From positions 11,502,001 to 11,566,000 of the forward strand of contig NW_023503493.1 in the NCBI RefSeq assembly GCF_014529535.1: a DNA stretch of 64,000 nt. The letters run 5' to 3'. Shown here in pieces: positions 24,246 to 34,090 of the stretch (its first letter is position 1; each line of letters starts with the position of its first letter). Under the pieces are notes generated by a model. That model made no database searches. It had not been told where the DNA came from and saw only the letters and a list, made by a program, of their open reading frames with translations. Both the position numbers and the translations under genes were made by a program. The DNA is from Bradysia coprophila. Lineage: Eukaryota > Arthropoda > Insecta > Diptera > Sciaridae.

Positions 24246-27200
24246 ATGGCCGACCAATCAAGGATTACCGTCAGGCGAGCTGCAAAAGAGGATATGGCTG
24301 ATGTTCTTCTAATGATTCAGGTTCGAAAAAGCGATGCCAACTTTCAGTGATAGTGTTGTTTTACGCTAAATCGACCGAAGGACTTACTGTATGTCCGTCG
24401 ATATAAAATCAAAAAAAAAACCGAATCTGAACGCTGTAAATTATACGAAAATGTAGTGGCTGAGCCTGAGTTAAAAACGTTTGTGTTTGAGGAACGTAAA
24501 AAAACTAATTATTGTGTTGAACTTTAACTCGCTTCACGGGGTTAGTAGTTCAATGAGTTATACATTTCATTAGCTAGAAACGAAACGCAGTGATAACAAA
24601 GTTATTAAATCAATCGAAAAGCCACCATATATGGAGCCACGTTTAGAAACTGTTCAACTCAGAACGTATTTTTTTGTGTCTGTTGTTGTTCACATAATTA
24701 TATCAACTCATGCGTACAAATGTCTGTGCGCTCTATAATGAAATTGTTATGAAAGCGTCTGGCAAAATAACCAAGAACAGCCCATTCAATTTGTGTGGTT
24801 TTCGGTCGTTCTCAGTCCAACTACAATTGTTTGTCGTTAAGTGGGTGGTTCCTCAAAAGGACGTTTTCTATTCTCTTGAGGATTTGCGTTGCAATCATCT
24901 GATTCATTTTTAAAATGAATGTAGCTGCAAGTATACAATTTTTCCACGATTTTCAGGAAATCTAACGAATTTCAAATTATCGATGATTTGCCCTGTAATT
25001 TTACTGTCTCACGCATTCCCTATTTGTCACTTCATCATCCCCTTAAATGCTGTTCCATGCATGCATGCAACCACAAAAGTTAAAGTAACAATCTCCAAAT
25101 CCCCGGAAACGATTTCTCGTGAATGAAAACGAGATGCCGGTGATGGAGCGAGTAAAATATACTACGCAATTGTTTGGCTATTCTTATTTTGATTTTTGTG
25201 TTTTCATCCCTCGTCTTCGGCTGGAGCTGCAAGCGCCAGACTCGTCGAAATAAAAATCTCGAAACCAGTACGTAATCTACTATTTCATGATGTGAAATCA
25301 TTCTTAGAATAGGATAAGATGGACAGGAACGCTAATGCCCTGCAAACAGCCCAAGCTGCAAATGGGCATGTTGAGATTTTACATTTGTGAGTTGCGAATC
25401 GATTATAATTGATCTATTAGAACATCTATTAGGTGTCGCTAGTAGCTGATATTTTAGAATCACGTATAACATCCATAGCGCGACAAGTGGTAACTAACAG
25501 CAGCGACCAATCACTTATTAGGAAAAACCCTATGAACGATGTCTGATACTGGAGTCGAACCCATGAGATATTGTACGTGAGTCTATCGCTCTACCTATCG
25601 GTCTACCTGAAAGTCAACCCTTATATCGAAAGCATCACTTTCGATTCTTCTCCAATTTTACACAGATTTCTTTCTATTTTATTTTGTTACGGATGAGTAA
25701 GGACGTCGAATATTCGGTGTATGATGTAGACATAACGGTGAACCAATGGATGATCATAAATTTTTATTTCAAATTTTATAATCCATTCTGTCCGCCTGAA
25801 TATATGCGTTTAGAATGACAAATACGAATCTGTACTTTGGACGGGTTTAATAGAATGCAATAAGACTAAACGAAGACAACAATACTCAGAAAATATTGTA
25901 AGCAAATAACAACCAATTTTAGTCATCTTTACTGGATGCAATCGATAGATTAACAATATTCTCATATTACTCACACTAAATAATTCGTAATTGTAATCTT
26001 TAAGATTTATTATTATAGGTCATGTACAGATAGGTCATTTAAATACCGTTGCACGATGCATGCACAGCCAGGCCAGGTATATTACCTTCACTGTACTTTA
26101 AAAATGTATTTTTTTTCGAGTGCTTGTTATGTTAGTGTGAAGGGAAATACTGTATTATATGAGTCACAGTCTATGCAATTTATGTTTACGTTCAATTTAA
26201 CAATTGTTTTGGATATTTTGGTAAACATTGTGTTCATTTCTGGTGCTACTTAAGATGAAATTTGAACTATGTTGACCATGAAATTATTAAAATGGGCAAA
26301 TGGATGGGAATTTAGTTCAAGATAGTTGTGCCACTCAAGTACATAAATATTTGTCTGATTTATGACCATCATCTATCACCATATCTATTTTAGAAAGGCT
26401 AGCAAATAACTCAGTTTCGTTATGATTGCGACATAGATGCATTTTGGGTTGCCCTCATCGGGTATTAGCGATTTCAAAGAGATCATCAACTTTGAAAAAT
26501 GTTAATCATATCACGGTACAATCTATTACTTCTTTTGCTTCAACTGTATTTGCTAGCATTGGTAGAGTTTGTTATAAAATATGATCTTTTACTTCATTGG
26601 TGTTAACATGCAGTTTTCCATATGAGGTAACGCATGTTAGGGATCATCTTTCACTTTCGTCGATGCAACCGATAACAGATGATTACTCTTTTTAAGAGGT
26701 CTTAATTCATTTATAGCGGGAAATGGGAGCGAAATTTTCCATCTAATTCTAGACCAAAATGGTTCATTGATATTGATAAAGAGTTGCATACGGAAATCTG
26801 TCAGCATTTAGTGCATTCGACTCATAAAGTCTGTCCTGAATTTATCAGAAAGTAGTTCATTTGGACAAGATGGGCTTTAGGTTCTTTCGTCTGCTAGTTT
26901 TAAAGACCCTCGAATTCATGACCTATTTTCGAGAATTCTTGGAAGTTCATGAAAATTAATCTTGAAATTCTCAAAATAAATGATCAAGAATTTTGTAGAA
27001 TTTACAGAATTTTAATTAACGAAAATAGACCTAGCGCACTTTAGTCAAAGTGTAGTTTGGAAGTGCTCGAACTTCAGGTTTAGGCAACTTAATTTGGGGA
27101 TTTTTATAGCTTTATGTCCAAGGCCTGACACATCTTTAACTGTTTCGTGTAACCTGTGTTCGTCCTACGAAGACATTAAACGGTGATTCTGCATCTCACG

Positions 27201-28172
27201 ATTGAAGGTTTTTGTAAAAAAACAGTTGAAAATGTGAATAAGAAACTTTCTAAAAGAAACCTAACAACAACAAAAATGGAAATGTGATATCTTTTGTGAC
27301 TGCTCTCATTTACCGTCGGCATTTTCTTCACATTCAGGAATTGGCAGACTTTGAAAAGATGCCAGATGGACCGAAACTTACGGTTGATGGTATGATTTCA
27401 ACACAAGTTTTCCGTTAACCATCTAACGAACCTGTTTTCAAATCTTTAAGATCTCATTCGGGACGGTGGTTTCGATTCGAATGACGCAAATGGCCATCCA
27501 TTATTTTTCTGTTTCATTGCTGAAGAAATCAGCCCAACAACGAATCGAATCGGCGACGATGGTAATGTTGATTTAACATTAAATCGACAGCCAATGACCC
27601 GGTAAGATCATCTATATTTATAAAATATTAAAAACTCCGATAAGAAAATGAAATATTTGTTGTGCTGTGATTATATCGTGTTCGTTCAACGTCAAATTGG
27701 TTTTATAGACTTTAAACATTTGTGTTGTTTTTTGTTCTTGTGTTTTTTTTATGAAAAATAAAATTTCAAAATAAATTTCTCGTCTGGATTTAATAATTAA
27801 AAAAGTTACGCGACGACGAAGACAGCCAACCACAACTCGAATATATTTTTCATTTTTTCCCAAAGAAAATCAATTGGCTATTCAATCTGTTTCTTTTCAT
27901 CGTATTCCACATGGGGTGGTCGAACGCTATATATGGAGGATTTGTACGTCCAGCCCAGCTATCGTAAACTTGGCATAGGCAAAATGATTTTGCAAGAAAT
28001 TGCTAGCTATGCATCGGAGACTGGATGTTGTCGAATCGATTTTCAAGCGTTAAATTGGAATCCGGCCGTAAAGTTTTACGAAAAATTGGGCGCAGCCAAT
28101 TTGACTGAATCGAAAAGCTGGCTTTATTATGTATTTCGTAGGGAAGATTTGGATAAAATTTGTTCAAATTGA
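24246..28172 (+). CDS. Diamine/thialysine-type N-acetyltransferase (SAT1/SAT2 family), four exons
   Basis: Exons 24246-24320, 27338-27389, 27451-27601 and 27866-28172 join in phase to 194 residues; each has AG/GT borders, and exon 1 has a weak donor, GTTCGA. It is a GNAT-fold enzyme that transfers acetyl from acetyl-CoA to an amine; SAT1 acts on spermidine/spermine and SAT2-like enzymes on thialysine. The N-terminal helix reads ITVRRAAKEDMADVLLMIQ-ELADFEKM, aligning with LIKELAKYE of human SAT1. The acetyl-CoA loop is YRKLGIG (residues 125-131). The tail NWNPAVKFYEKLGA carries the family tyrosine at about residue 164. The loop before SIGYSICFFSSYSTW is longer than in human SAT1. Intron 1 is 3 kb and full of repeats. 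A second set of homologous exons follows at 29583-30164. Family assignment is firm; substrate is not known. Confidence 0.88.
25320..25390 (+). pseudogene. Possible ankyrin-repeat fragment inside intron 1
   Basis: A 23-codon frame contains NALQTAQAANGHVEILHL, which resembles the ankyrin consensus TALHLAAxNGHxEIVxLL with one extra residue, then hits a stop. It is isolated, on the same strand as the host gene, without a good acceptor upstream or a second repeat. Probably a relic of a processed or transposed copy; it could be chance. Confidence 0.3.
25543..25620 (-). repeat. tRNA-like SINE head (minus strand)
   Basis: Read on the minus strand, an A-box-like TAGACCGATAGGTAGAGCG is followed about 30 bases later by a B-box GGGTTCGACTCC, as in a tRNA or tRNA-derived SINE. 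The cloverleaf stems are not well kept, so a SINE promoter or tRNA relic is more likely than a working tRNA. An adjoining AACGATGTCTGATAC stretch may be part of the body. Confidence 0.45.
26519..26687. repeat. Copy of the dispersed TTAA-type MITE family
   Basis: ATCTATTACTTCTTTTGC at the left, an internal GATCTTTTACTTCATTGGTG, and CGATAACAGATGATTAC at the right. Confidence 0.5.
26921..27031. repeat. Foldback MITE-like hairpin (relative of 2855-3012)
   Basis: ACCTATTTTCGAGAATTCTTG at the left and TTAACGAAAATAGAC at the right are inverted and related in sequence to the ends of 2855-3012. Confidence 0.5.
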
Positions 28173-28390
28173 AATTGGAATCGAAATTAAATGATGGTTA
28201 CGAACAAAAAAAAAACATTTTCTTAACTTGACATTACATTTTACAAACCTTATTTCTAAGCTTGAAGCACTTAAAGTATCATTTCAAGCAATTCATTGCT
28301 GTTTTCTTACCTTATTTCTCATGCTCCAGATTATTTGAATAGATTTTAACTGAAGCTTGCTTGAAAATGTGCCACTTAGATTGATTTTAA

Positions 28391-28580
28391 CCTTTAACAG
28401 ACGACAGAGTTAGGGAGTTCCGACTGAACGAATCTATTACTTGATTTGATCTAAGAATTTTCGAAGGATTGACAAAAAATCTTTTACTTCATTTGTTTTA
28501 AATTGGATCTTGCAATATATAAGACGACGTTGTGGATAGGTCATCGTTTATTTCTGTCGTCGTTTTAGATAACAGATGAT
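28391..28580. repeat. Copy of the TTAA-type MITE family between the acetyltransferase exon sets
   Basis: TTAA at 28387-28390 is followed by CCTTTAACAGACGACAG, then TCTATTACTTGATTTGATC, CTTTTACTTCATTTG and, at the end, GATAACAGATGAT. The right TTAA is not preserved. Confidence 0.55.
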
Positions 28581-28889
28581 AACATCTTGCCTTCTTGAGG
28601 CATGCTCATTACCAAATTCAGAATCAGTTAGTCCTCGCTGTTGACTATGACGAGAAAAACAGACAATGTAATCTGGCTCCCGTGCTTTTGTACCAAAGAA
28701 AACTAACCAAGCAATTTTAAAAGGATTTTTTAGCAAATAAGAGGTTATCCTACGCGAATATAACCCACGAAGAACTGAACAAGTCAAATTCTGGAGTCGA
28801 AATAAAAGCGACGAAGTCGTGATATTTCAACACTAGTTAGGAAACTGATCATGACAATCCGAACCTATAATTTTAAAAGTTGTGTTTTG

Positions 28890-29110
28890 CTTGATTGATA
28901 ACAGATTACACATTTTGCAATAGTTTCTCCAAGTGGGTAAAGTTATGACTTACAAACCAATTTTTCCTTTAAAAGTAACACATTTTTGCATGCTTTAATG
29001 GTTTTACTTTTTCAAAAATGATTTTCGTTCAGAGAAATCATCAAAAAACGAATATTATTGCGCACAAATGTAGGCTAGAATTTTACCAAGGGGTGAGCGC
29101 TCTTAATTGA
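28890..29110. repeat. Dispersed repeat (family sharing 'aatgtaggct')
   Basis: Blocks TTACAAACCAATTTTTCC, AGTAACACATTTTTGC, AAATCATCAAAAAACGAATA and ACAAATGTAGGCTAGAATTTT recur at 48660-48870. Relatives lie at 33950-34090, 48955-49672 and 60965-61110. Confidence 0.55.
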
Positions 29111-29582
29111 GTTGAGTTTATCATTGGAATATCCAATGCGATCTAAAAACATTTAAAACATTTGTTCCACAACTTTTACTAGTGTATCCTAGAAGGGCCA
29201 TTAACGAGGGAAGTAGTAGATTATATTTCGACCGAGTCAGGCCCTACTTTTAAATTACATTTGGATCCTCGTTCACAAGGGCTCACAAGTAAAAGTCGCG
29301 GTAAAATGTTTCTCGTCTCGGGTTGTGTAATATACTATGGCAGAGGTTTCAAACCATGGCCGTGGTTCATAGTAAACAAATTGTTTTAATTCCTCAGAAC
29401 CATTCCCAATTGGACTTTATGTTAAATGCGAATGACACTAAATCGATTTTCCAATATGAATCATTCCAATCTTATGGGCTCACATTTCTACGAGATCTAT
29501 TTCCTATTTTCAAGAGTTTGTGGAACCGACATCCTAACAGCCATGACAAAAAAATTGAAAATTTTACTTTTTTCTATTCTAG

Positions 29583-30164
29583 GAACTTGCTAAATTCGAA
29601 AAAATGACCAACGAACCCAGCTTAACAGTAGAAGGTATCGCGTCCACGTTCCTAAACCAATGCAATTAAATATTGTCACGTTCAATACAGACCTGCACAG
29701 AGACGGTGGTTTCCTGTCGTCAACTGATCCTACAACATTTGTGTGCTTCATCGCTGAAACCGAACATGATGGCAAGAGGTGCTGAGACTTTTTACATGAA
29801 ATTTTATTGGACATCAGTTCCCATTTTCTTTTCATTCCATTTTAGAGCGTCAACTGGCTATGCAATTGTATTTAACGGTTATTCTACGTGGCTCGGGCGA
29901 ACACTAAAACTAAAAGACTTCTATGTCAAAGACGGTTACAGGCATTTGGGCATCGGCCGAAGACTGATCAAAGCTATTGCCGAGCATGCAAAGGAGGTGA
30001 ATGCTTCACGATTGTACTTTCATGTTTTGGAATGGAATACGGCAGCCCGTCGATTTTATGAGTCCATGGGAGCGACAAATTGGACTGAATCGGAAGAGTG
30101 GAATTTGTTACGTTTAGACAAAAATGCCATTGATGACTTGGTGAAAACGAAAGTAGTTCAGTGA
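29583..30164 (+). CDS. Second acetyltransferase exon set (exons 2-4), no own exon 1 seen
   Basis: Exons 29583-29634, 29691-29778 and 29846-30164 match exons 2-4 of the upstream gene in phase and content: ELAKFEKMT, then DLHRDGGF and FVCFIAETEHDG, then GYAIVFNGYSTW, the acetyl-CoA loop YRHLGIG, and EWNTAARRFYESMGATNWTE. All three have good splice borders and the frame ends at TGA 30162-30164. The first exon (about 25 residues in the upstream copy) has no recognisable counterpart between 28173 and 29582. Exon 1 at 24246-24320 ends in phase 0, and so does this set's acceptor, so splicing from the shared exon would give an intact SAT-like protein. Alternatively this is a 5'-truncated duplicate. 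The sequence is diverged from the upstream set but keeps the acetyl-CoA loop and the tyrosine, arguing for function. Confidence 0.8.
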
Positions 30165-30395
30165 GCGGTTCATTTCCGTAAGACTGTGAAATTCCGAGGT
30201 TTGTGAAGAATCGACGTGATGGATGGTATCGATTTAAACGAGAAAGTATTCAAAATTAAAAAAACCCGACCGAGATACAACGGTGTTACTTACTTGAGAC
30301 GAGATTCCATTCTTTTGGTTGACCTCATACTCCTCCACTCTAAACACGCAAAAATCCAACACAAACACAATCGAGTCTCAACTCAAAAATTTCCG

Positions 30396-30401
30396 TTTAT
30401 T
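30396..30401 (-). terminator. Polyadenylation signal overlapping the stop codon of the ZAD gene
   Basis: The minus strand reads CAATAAACGG: the TAA stop is inside an AATAAA hexamer, which would give an extremely short 3' UTR if used. Confidence 0.4.
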
Positions 30402-32995
30402 GCACGTTGGCGGCAAATTCATTCTTGATTTCCATGATGCCAATGAAATTGTCGCCCACATTACCCGCATAGTTCGATACCAAATCCACATCCGACACCA
30501 ACGAAACCAAATTTGCGTCCGCATCGAGTGATGCGTTATTTTTCGATGTCTGTGACTTGATTTGCACCCGATTCGATCGAGCAGCCGGCAATTCCATTTT
30601 CATATTGTGAGCGGTGGACATGTGTTCGGCCAATTTCGGCAATTTGTTGAATGTCACTGGGCATACGGGACATGAATGGATTTTGTTTGTAGTACGGTGA
30701 ATACCTTGGTGGGCTTTTAGGTGTGTGGTCATGTTGTATCTGGAATGGAATGATGCGACGAATTTTAGTTTGAAGTCAAGTAGCAAGTGTATTGGAGACG
30801 AGGTAATTTACAGTGAAGAATTAAGTAAATCTCTAGAGTACTCCAACTGACTCTGTCGTTGGTTAACTAATTTTAGAGGATGCCAGAAATATTCGGGTAT
30901 CAAGACATTGACGACTCTTGAAGAAAATATTTGCAGACCCGAGCTTTAATTCGATTTAGAACTTTCAGGGTTGTCCTCAAGAGGAAATGGAAATAAGGAT
31001 CCGCTTCTGACATGAGAACTAAGAGCATAAGTATTGAACATTGGTATAGAGCAGGAAGATTTTAAGAACTTGAAAATCAACATCCCATTCCCTATTGCAG
31101 ATTGCCGAGACAAACCACTCTGAATTTTTAATTTAACATTTCCGACTCCCTTTGAATATCCCACCTCAACTTGAACGATTTTTCGGTGTATTTTGAACTT
31201 CGAGGAGCACTGGTGCTCCATGAAACCCGTCTGTAGATCATGAAAACTGTAGTTGCCAATGATAGTCCAACTGCATCTGGACGACTTTAGTGCACTTTTG
31301 TGGTGTGAATATGTCATCCACTACATCTACTCGAACTGTCTACAGTTCCAATACATCCACTACATCGGTTGAAGATACTAAATCAGATGCCTTGGCAGCC
31401 GGTACACACAGATCCATACAAGGTATCATTGTTAAGTTAAGCTGAGGTGGATTATTCAAAAGTTGTCCGAAATGATAAGCTAAAACTGCAGAGGACTCTT
31501 CTCTGTAAGCTGCGATAGGGAATGGTTGTTGATTTTGAAGTTTGTAAAATCGATTCAACCTACATGCCATCTACGAGTAAAAAATTAGCAAAAAAATTCC
31601 CATCGGCATGATGCAAAAGGTTGAGTCCGGGGTTTTACTGTGCGTTCTAAAATTCCAAGGCAGAAGTGGATCGACCATTTTCGATCCTTAACTATAAACC
31701 ATTAACCTAAATTAGGTCCTGGGACCTGCCTTAACAATACTCAATCCGTTGAATTACCTCTGCGCAAATTTCTGACCACAGGTGGGACACGAATACGGTT
31801 TCTCGCCCTATGGAAAAAATGAATTTTAGGTAAATTCCAGTAATTCTCTTCAAAAATACAAAAGAAATGCAACGTCGTCGGAAATGGCCTCAATATTTAC
31901 CGAATGGACTCGTAAATGTCTGGTGAGATGAGAATTCGAACGCAGCTCCAATCCACAAATCGAGCACTTTTTCTCTCTGATATTGTCATGGGCCAATTGG
32001 TGCATGTGAAACGACGAATAATGAATGAATTGCTTGCCGCATTTGTCACACTGAAACGGTCAATCAAAATGTTTTGGTTCGACTTTCGCAAACGTGGAGC
32101 GACTTTACCTGATAGGGACGTTCCCCGGTATGGATCGGCATATGTCGGACTAGTGCACCCTTCTGAGTGAATTTCTTGCCGCAAACCTGTGAATGGACCG
32201 AGTTTCGGTTGGCATTCCGCAACGAAATCGAAAATTTGTCATTACCTCGCATTTATGCGGACTGACGCCTTTGTGCAGGTCAACATGAATGGCCAACGCT
32301 GTTTTTGATTTGTATGTCTGACCACAGACGTCGCAGACGTGCATCTCTTTACTGCCCATGTCATGACTCCGTATGTGTTCTCTGTACTGTGACTTGTCTT
32401 CGAATTCAATTTTGCATTCCTGGCACTTGAACAGTCGCTGACACTTCTTTTCCACAACTTCAACGGAGCCCCAATGTTCACTACCATCATCCTCTTGCAA
32501 ACGTTCCACTTTCAGTTTCTTGCGTGTACGTTTTCTGGCTACATTTGTCTTCTCCATACGATCCAAATTATCTGCCATGAACGTGTAATCATCATAGCCT
32601 TCCGCATTTTCACCCTTTATCACAATGACACCGTCATCATAACCACTCAACTGGTCGAATTCCACGCAATTGTCCTGTTCTACCACTTCCAATTTGAATT
32701 CGTCATATTTGGTGATCGTTGCATTGTAACGTTCCAGCATTTCGTTAGAAACTTTTTGTGCCGTTACTACAGCCAAATCGTATTCGTTGAATTTATCGAT
32801 GCAATGCTGGCACAACTGATTCGAAAAATTTGTTTCCGTTCGACTAGACAGGCTGTGTCCCAGAAATTTTTCCATAAATAAATGAACAGGAGTTTGACTG
32901 TGACCACTGACCACTTCAAAGATATTGCTATTCTCGGACTCGACGGAATTGTCGCATATGCAGCACTTTTGGTCGGGCAATGACGATAGGTCCAT
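30397..32995 (-). CDS. ZAD-domain C2H2 zinc-finger protein (seven fingers), five exons
   Basis: Minus-strand exons 32995-32246, 32186-32109, 32050-31901, 31807-31758 and 30739-30397 join in phase to 456 residues. Start chosen at MDLSSLPDQ because the ZAD follows at once; a pyrimidine-poor acceptor (ATCATAG) lies just upstream at about 33037, so a 5' UTR intron is likely. The ZAD (residues ~11-90) has CCIC and CQHC zinc pairs; in insects it mediates dimerisation. An acidic and then a basic linker (RKRTRKKLK) follow, probably including a nuclear signal. Then come seven C2H2 fingers, from FKCQEC...HIRSH to HSCPVC...HMSTAH; the last has an HX4H-type ending. Three introns fall inside or at the edge of fingers. 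The tail is polar. It is probably a sequence-specific nuclear regulator; its target is unknown. It is convergent with the acetyltransferase exons 230 bp away. Confidence 0.9.
30946..31570 (-). pseudogene. Possible degenerate retroelement frame in the last intron of the ZAD gene
   Basis: Two minus-strand frames lie end to end (31570-31340 and 31317-30946). Around the junction the other frame reads VDSSSRCS, then MTYSHHKSAL resumes after a shift, followed by GVGNVKLKI. This loosely resembles the DSGAxxHMT...GxGxVxL pattern of copia-type protease regions. No intact domain, LTR or target duplication was seen, and splicing around it is clean. A relic at best. Confidence 0.3.
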
Positions 32996-33548
32996 GTCGA
33001 TAGATTTTGGGGTTTCGGTTTCACCGGTAAATTCTATGATATGAGTAAAAATTTGTATTTTATGTTGCTTTTTGTCAATAAGAAAAAAGGAAACAATCAA
33101 ATCACAAAAAAGAAAATAAGATTTTTGCTTCTTCTTCACTTATTAGCTGAAAAAAGGTCTGACGTGTGATGATTGAATCATATACTCAGTGCATGTTGGA
33201 AATAGTCACACAGAGAAATGACAAAAAATGACTGCAAATGTTGCATTATTGAACTGAAAAAATTGGGAATAAACTGTTTTCGTTTAGAAAGCAGGGCAGG
33301 GATCCGATAGCGTAAGATGTTTATATGCAATATTGTATGCATGCTTGAGAATTTCCATAGCATTCACAAAAACAACGAACATAATATAGCTAGGTTCTGG
33401 AAGATCAGGAGCCACATTGTATTGAAGTTAATCAAACGCAGCATCGTATATATGCGTAATTGATTCTTTTTGAGAATCTAAGTCTGAATTCACAGTCATC
33501 CGTTTTGCTTCCGTGTACATGGCAGTTCACATTTCATACAATACATCA

Positions 33549-33738
33549 TTTTTATGACCTTGTAAATGTTACACACGATCACAGCTGTTAGACATGTCGA
33601 AAAATATCGAAAGAATTGAACCAACGATTTTCAGTAAATTAAACACAGTTTACGTCATTTAATTGAGGTTAAGGACTACTTGAGGAAAGTAAGTGGTGTT
33701 ACGTTGACGAGTACCGTATAATGAAAATGATCTATAGA
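33549..33738 (+). repeat. Dispersed repeat, inverted partner at 41184-41388
   Basis: Contains GACATGTCGAAAAATATCGAA, GGTTAAGGACTACTTGA and ACGTTGACGAGTACCGTATA, each found in reverse complement at 41184-41388. Confidence 0.65.
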
Positions 33739-33789
33739 GCACATTGTCTGAAACATTGTTTGAATCAGTCAAAAAACCGTAGGGAGAAG

Positions 33790-33915
33790 TGGCGTAAGTC
33801 CTTGTTTCCACTTACAAAATAACTGATATTGACGCATTCTGCGGCTTTACGCAAAAGTTTTTTTTTACAAAAATTGTCCCAACAATTTTAGAAAAAGAAC
33901 ATTTCTACCAACAAA
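33790..33915. repeat. Relative of the inverted-repeat element at 46984-47932
   Basis: Shares GTGGCGTAAGTCC, CTTACAAAATAACTGATAT, GACGCATTC and TTTACGCAAAA with 39755-39925 and with the arms of the 46984-47932 element. Confidence 0.45.
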
Positions 33916-33949
33916 ATTTTGCCTCACAAGTGGCGGCAGATGTTGAGTG

Positions 33950-34090
33950 AACTACTGTTAGAATTAGGAAAATTGTTAAGAGCCATCTTCACTTGACAAA
34001 GTTGGAGCCTACATTTGGGCGCAAAAATGTTATATTTTTGATGATAATTTTGAGCTCGCATCCTTTTTGAAAAAAGTAAAAACAGCGAAA
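33950..34090. repeat. Dispersed repeat ('aatgtaggct' family, inverted or diverged)
   Basis: GAGCCTACATTTGGGCGCAA, TTGATGATAATTTTGAGCTC and GCATCCTTTTTGAAAAAAG match blocks at 49080-49175 and 49380-49450. Confidence 0.5.

Noticed and set aside
27561..27566. Alternative donor in exon 3 of the acetyltransferase (GATG|GTAATG)
   Set aside because: Using it would break the phase with exon 4; the donor at 27602 (CCCG|GTAAG) keeps the frame.
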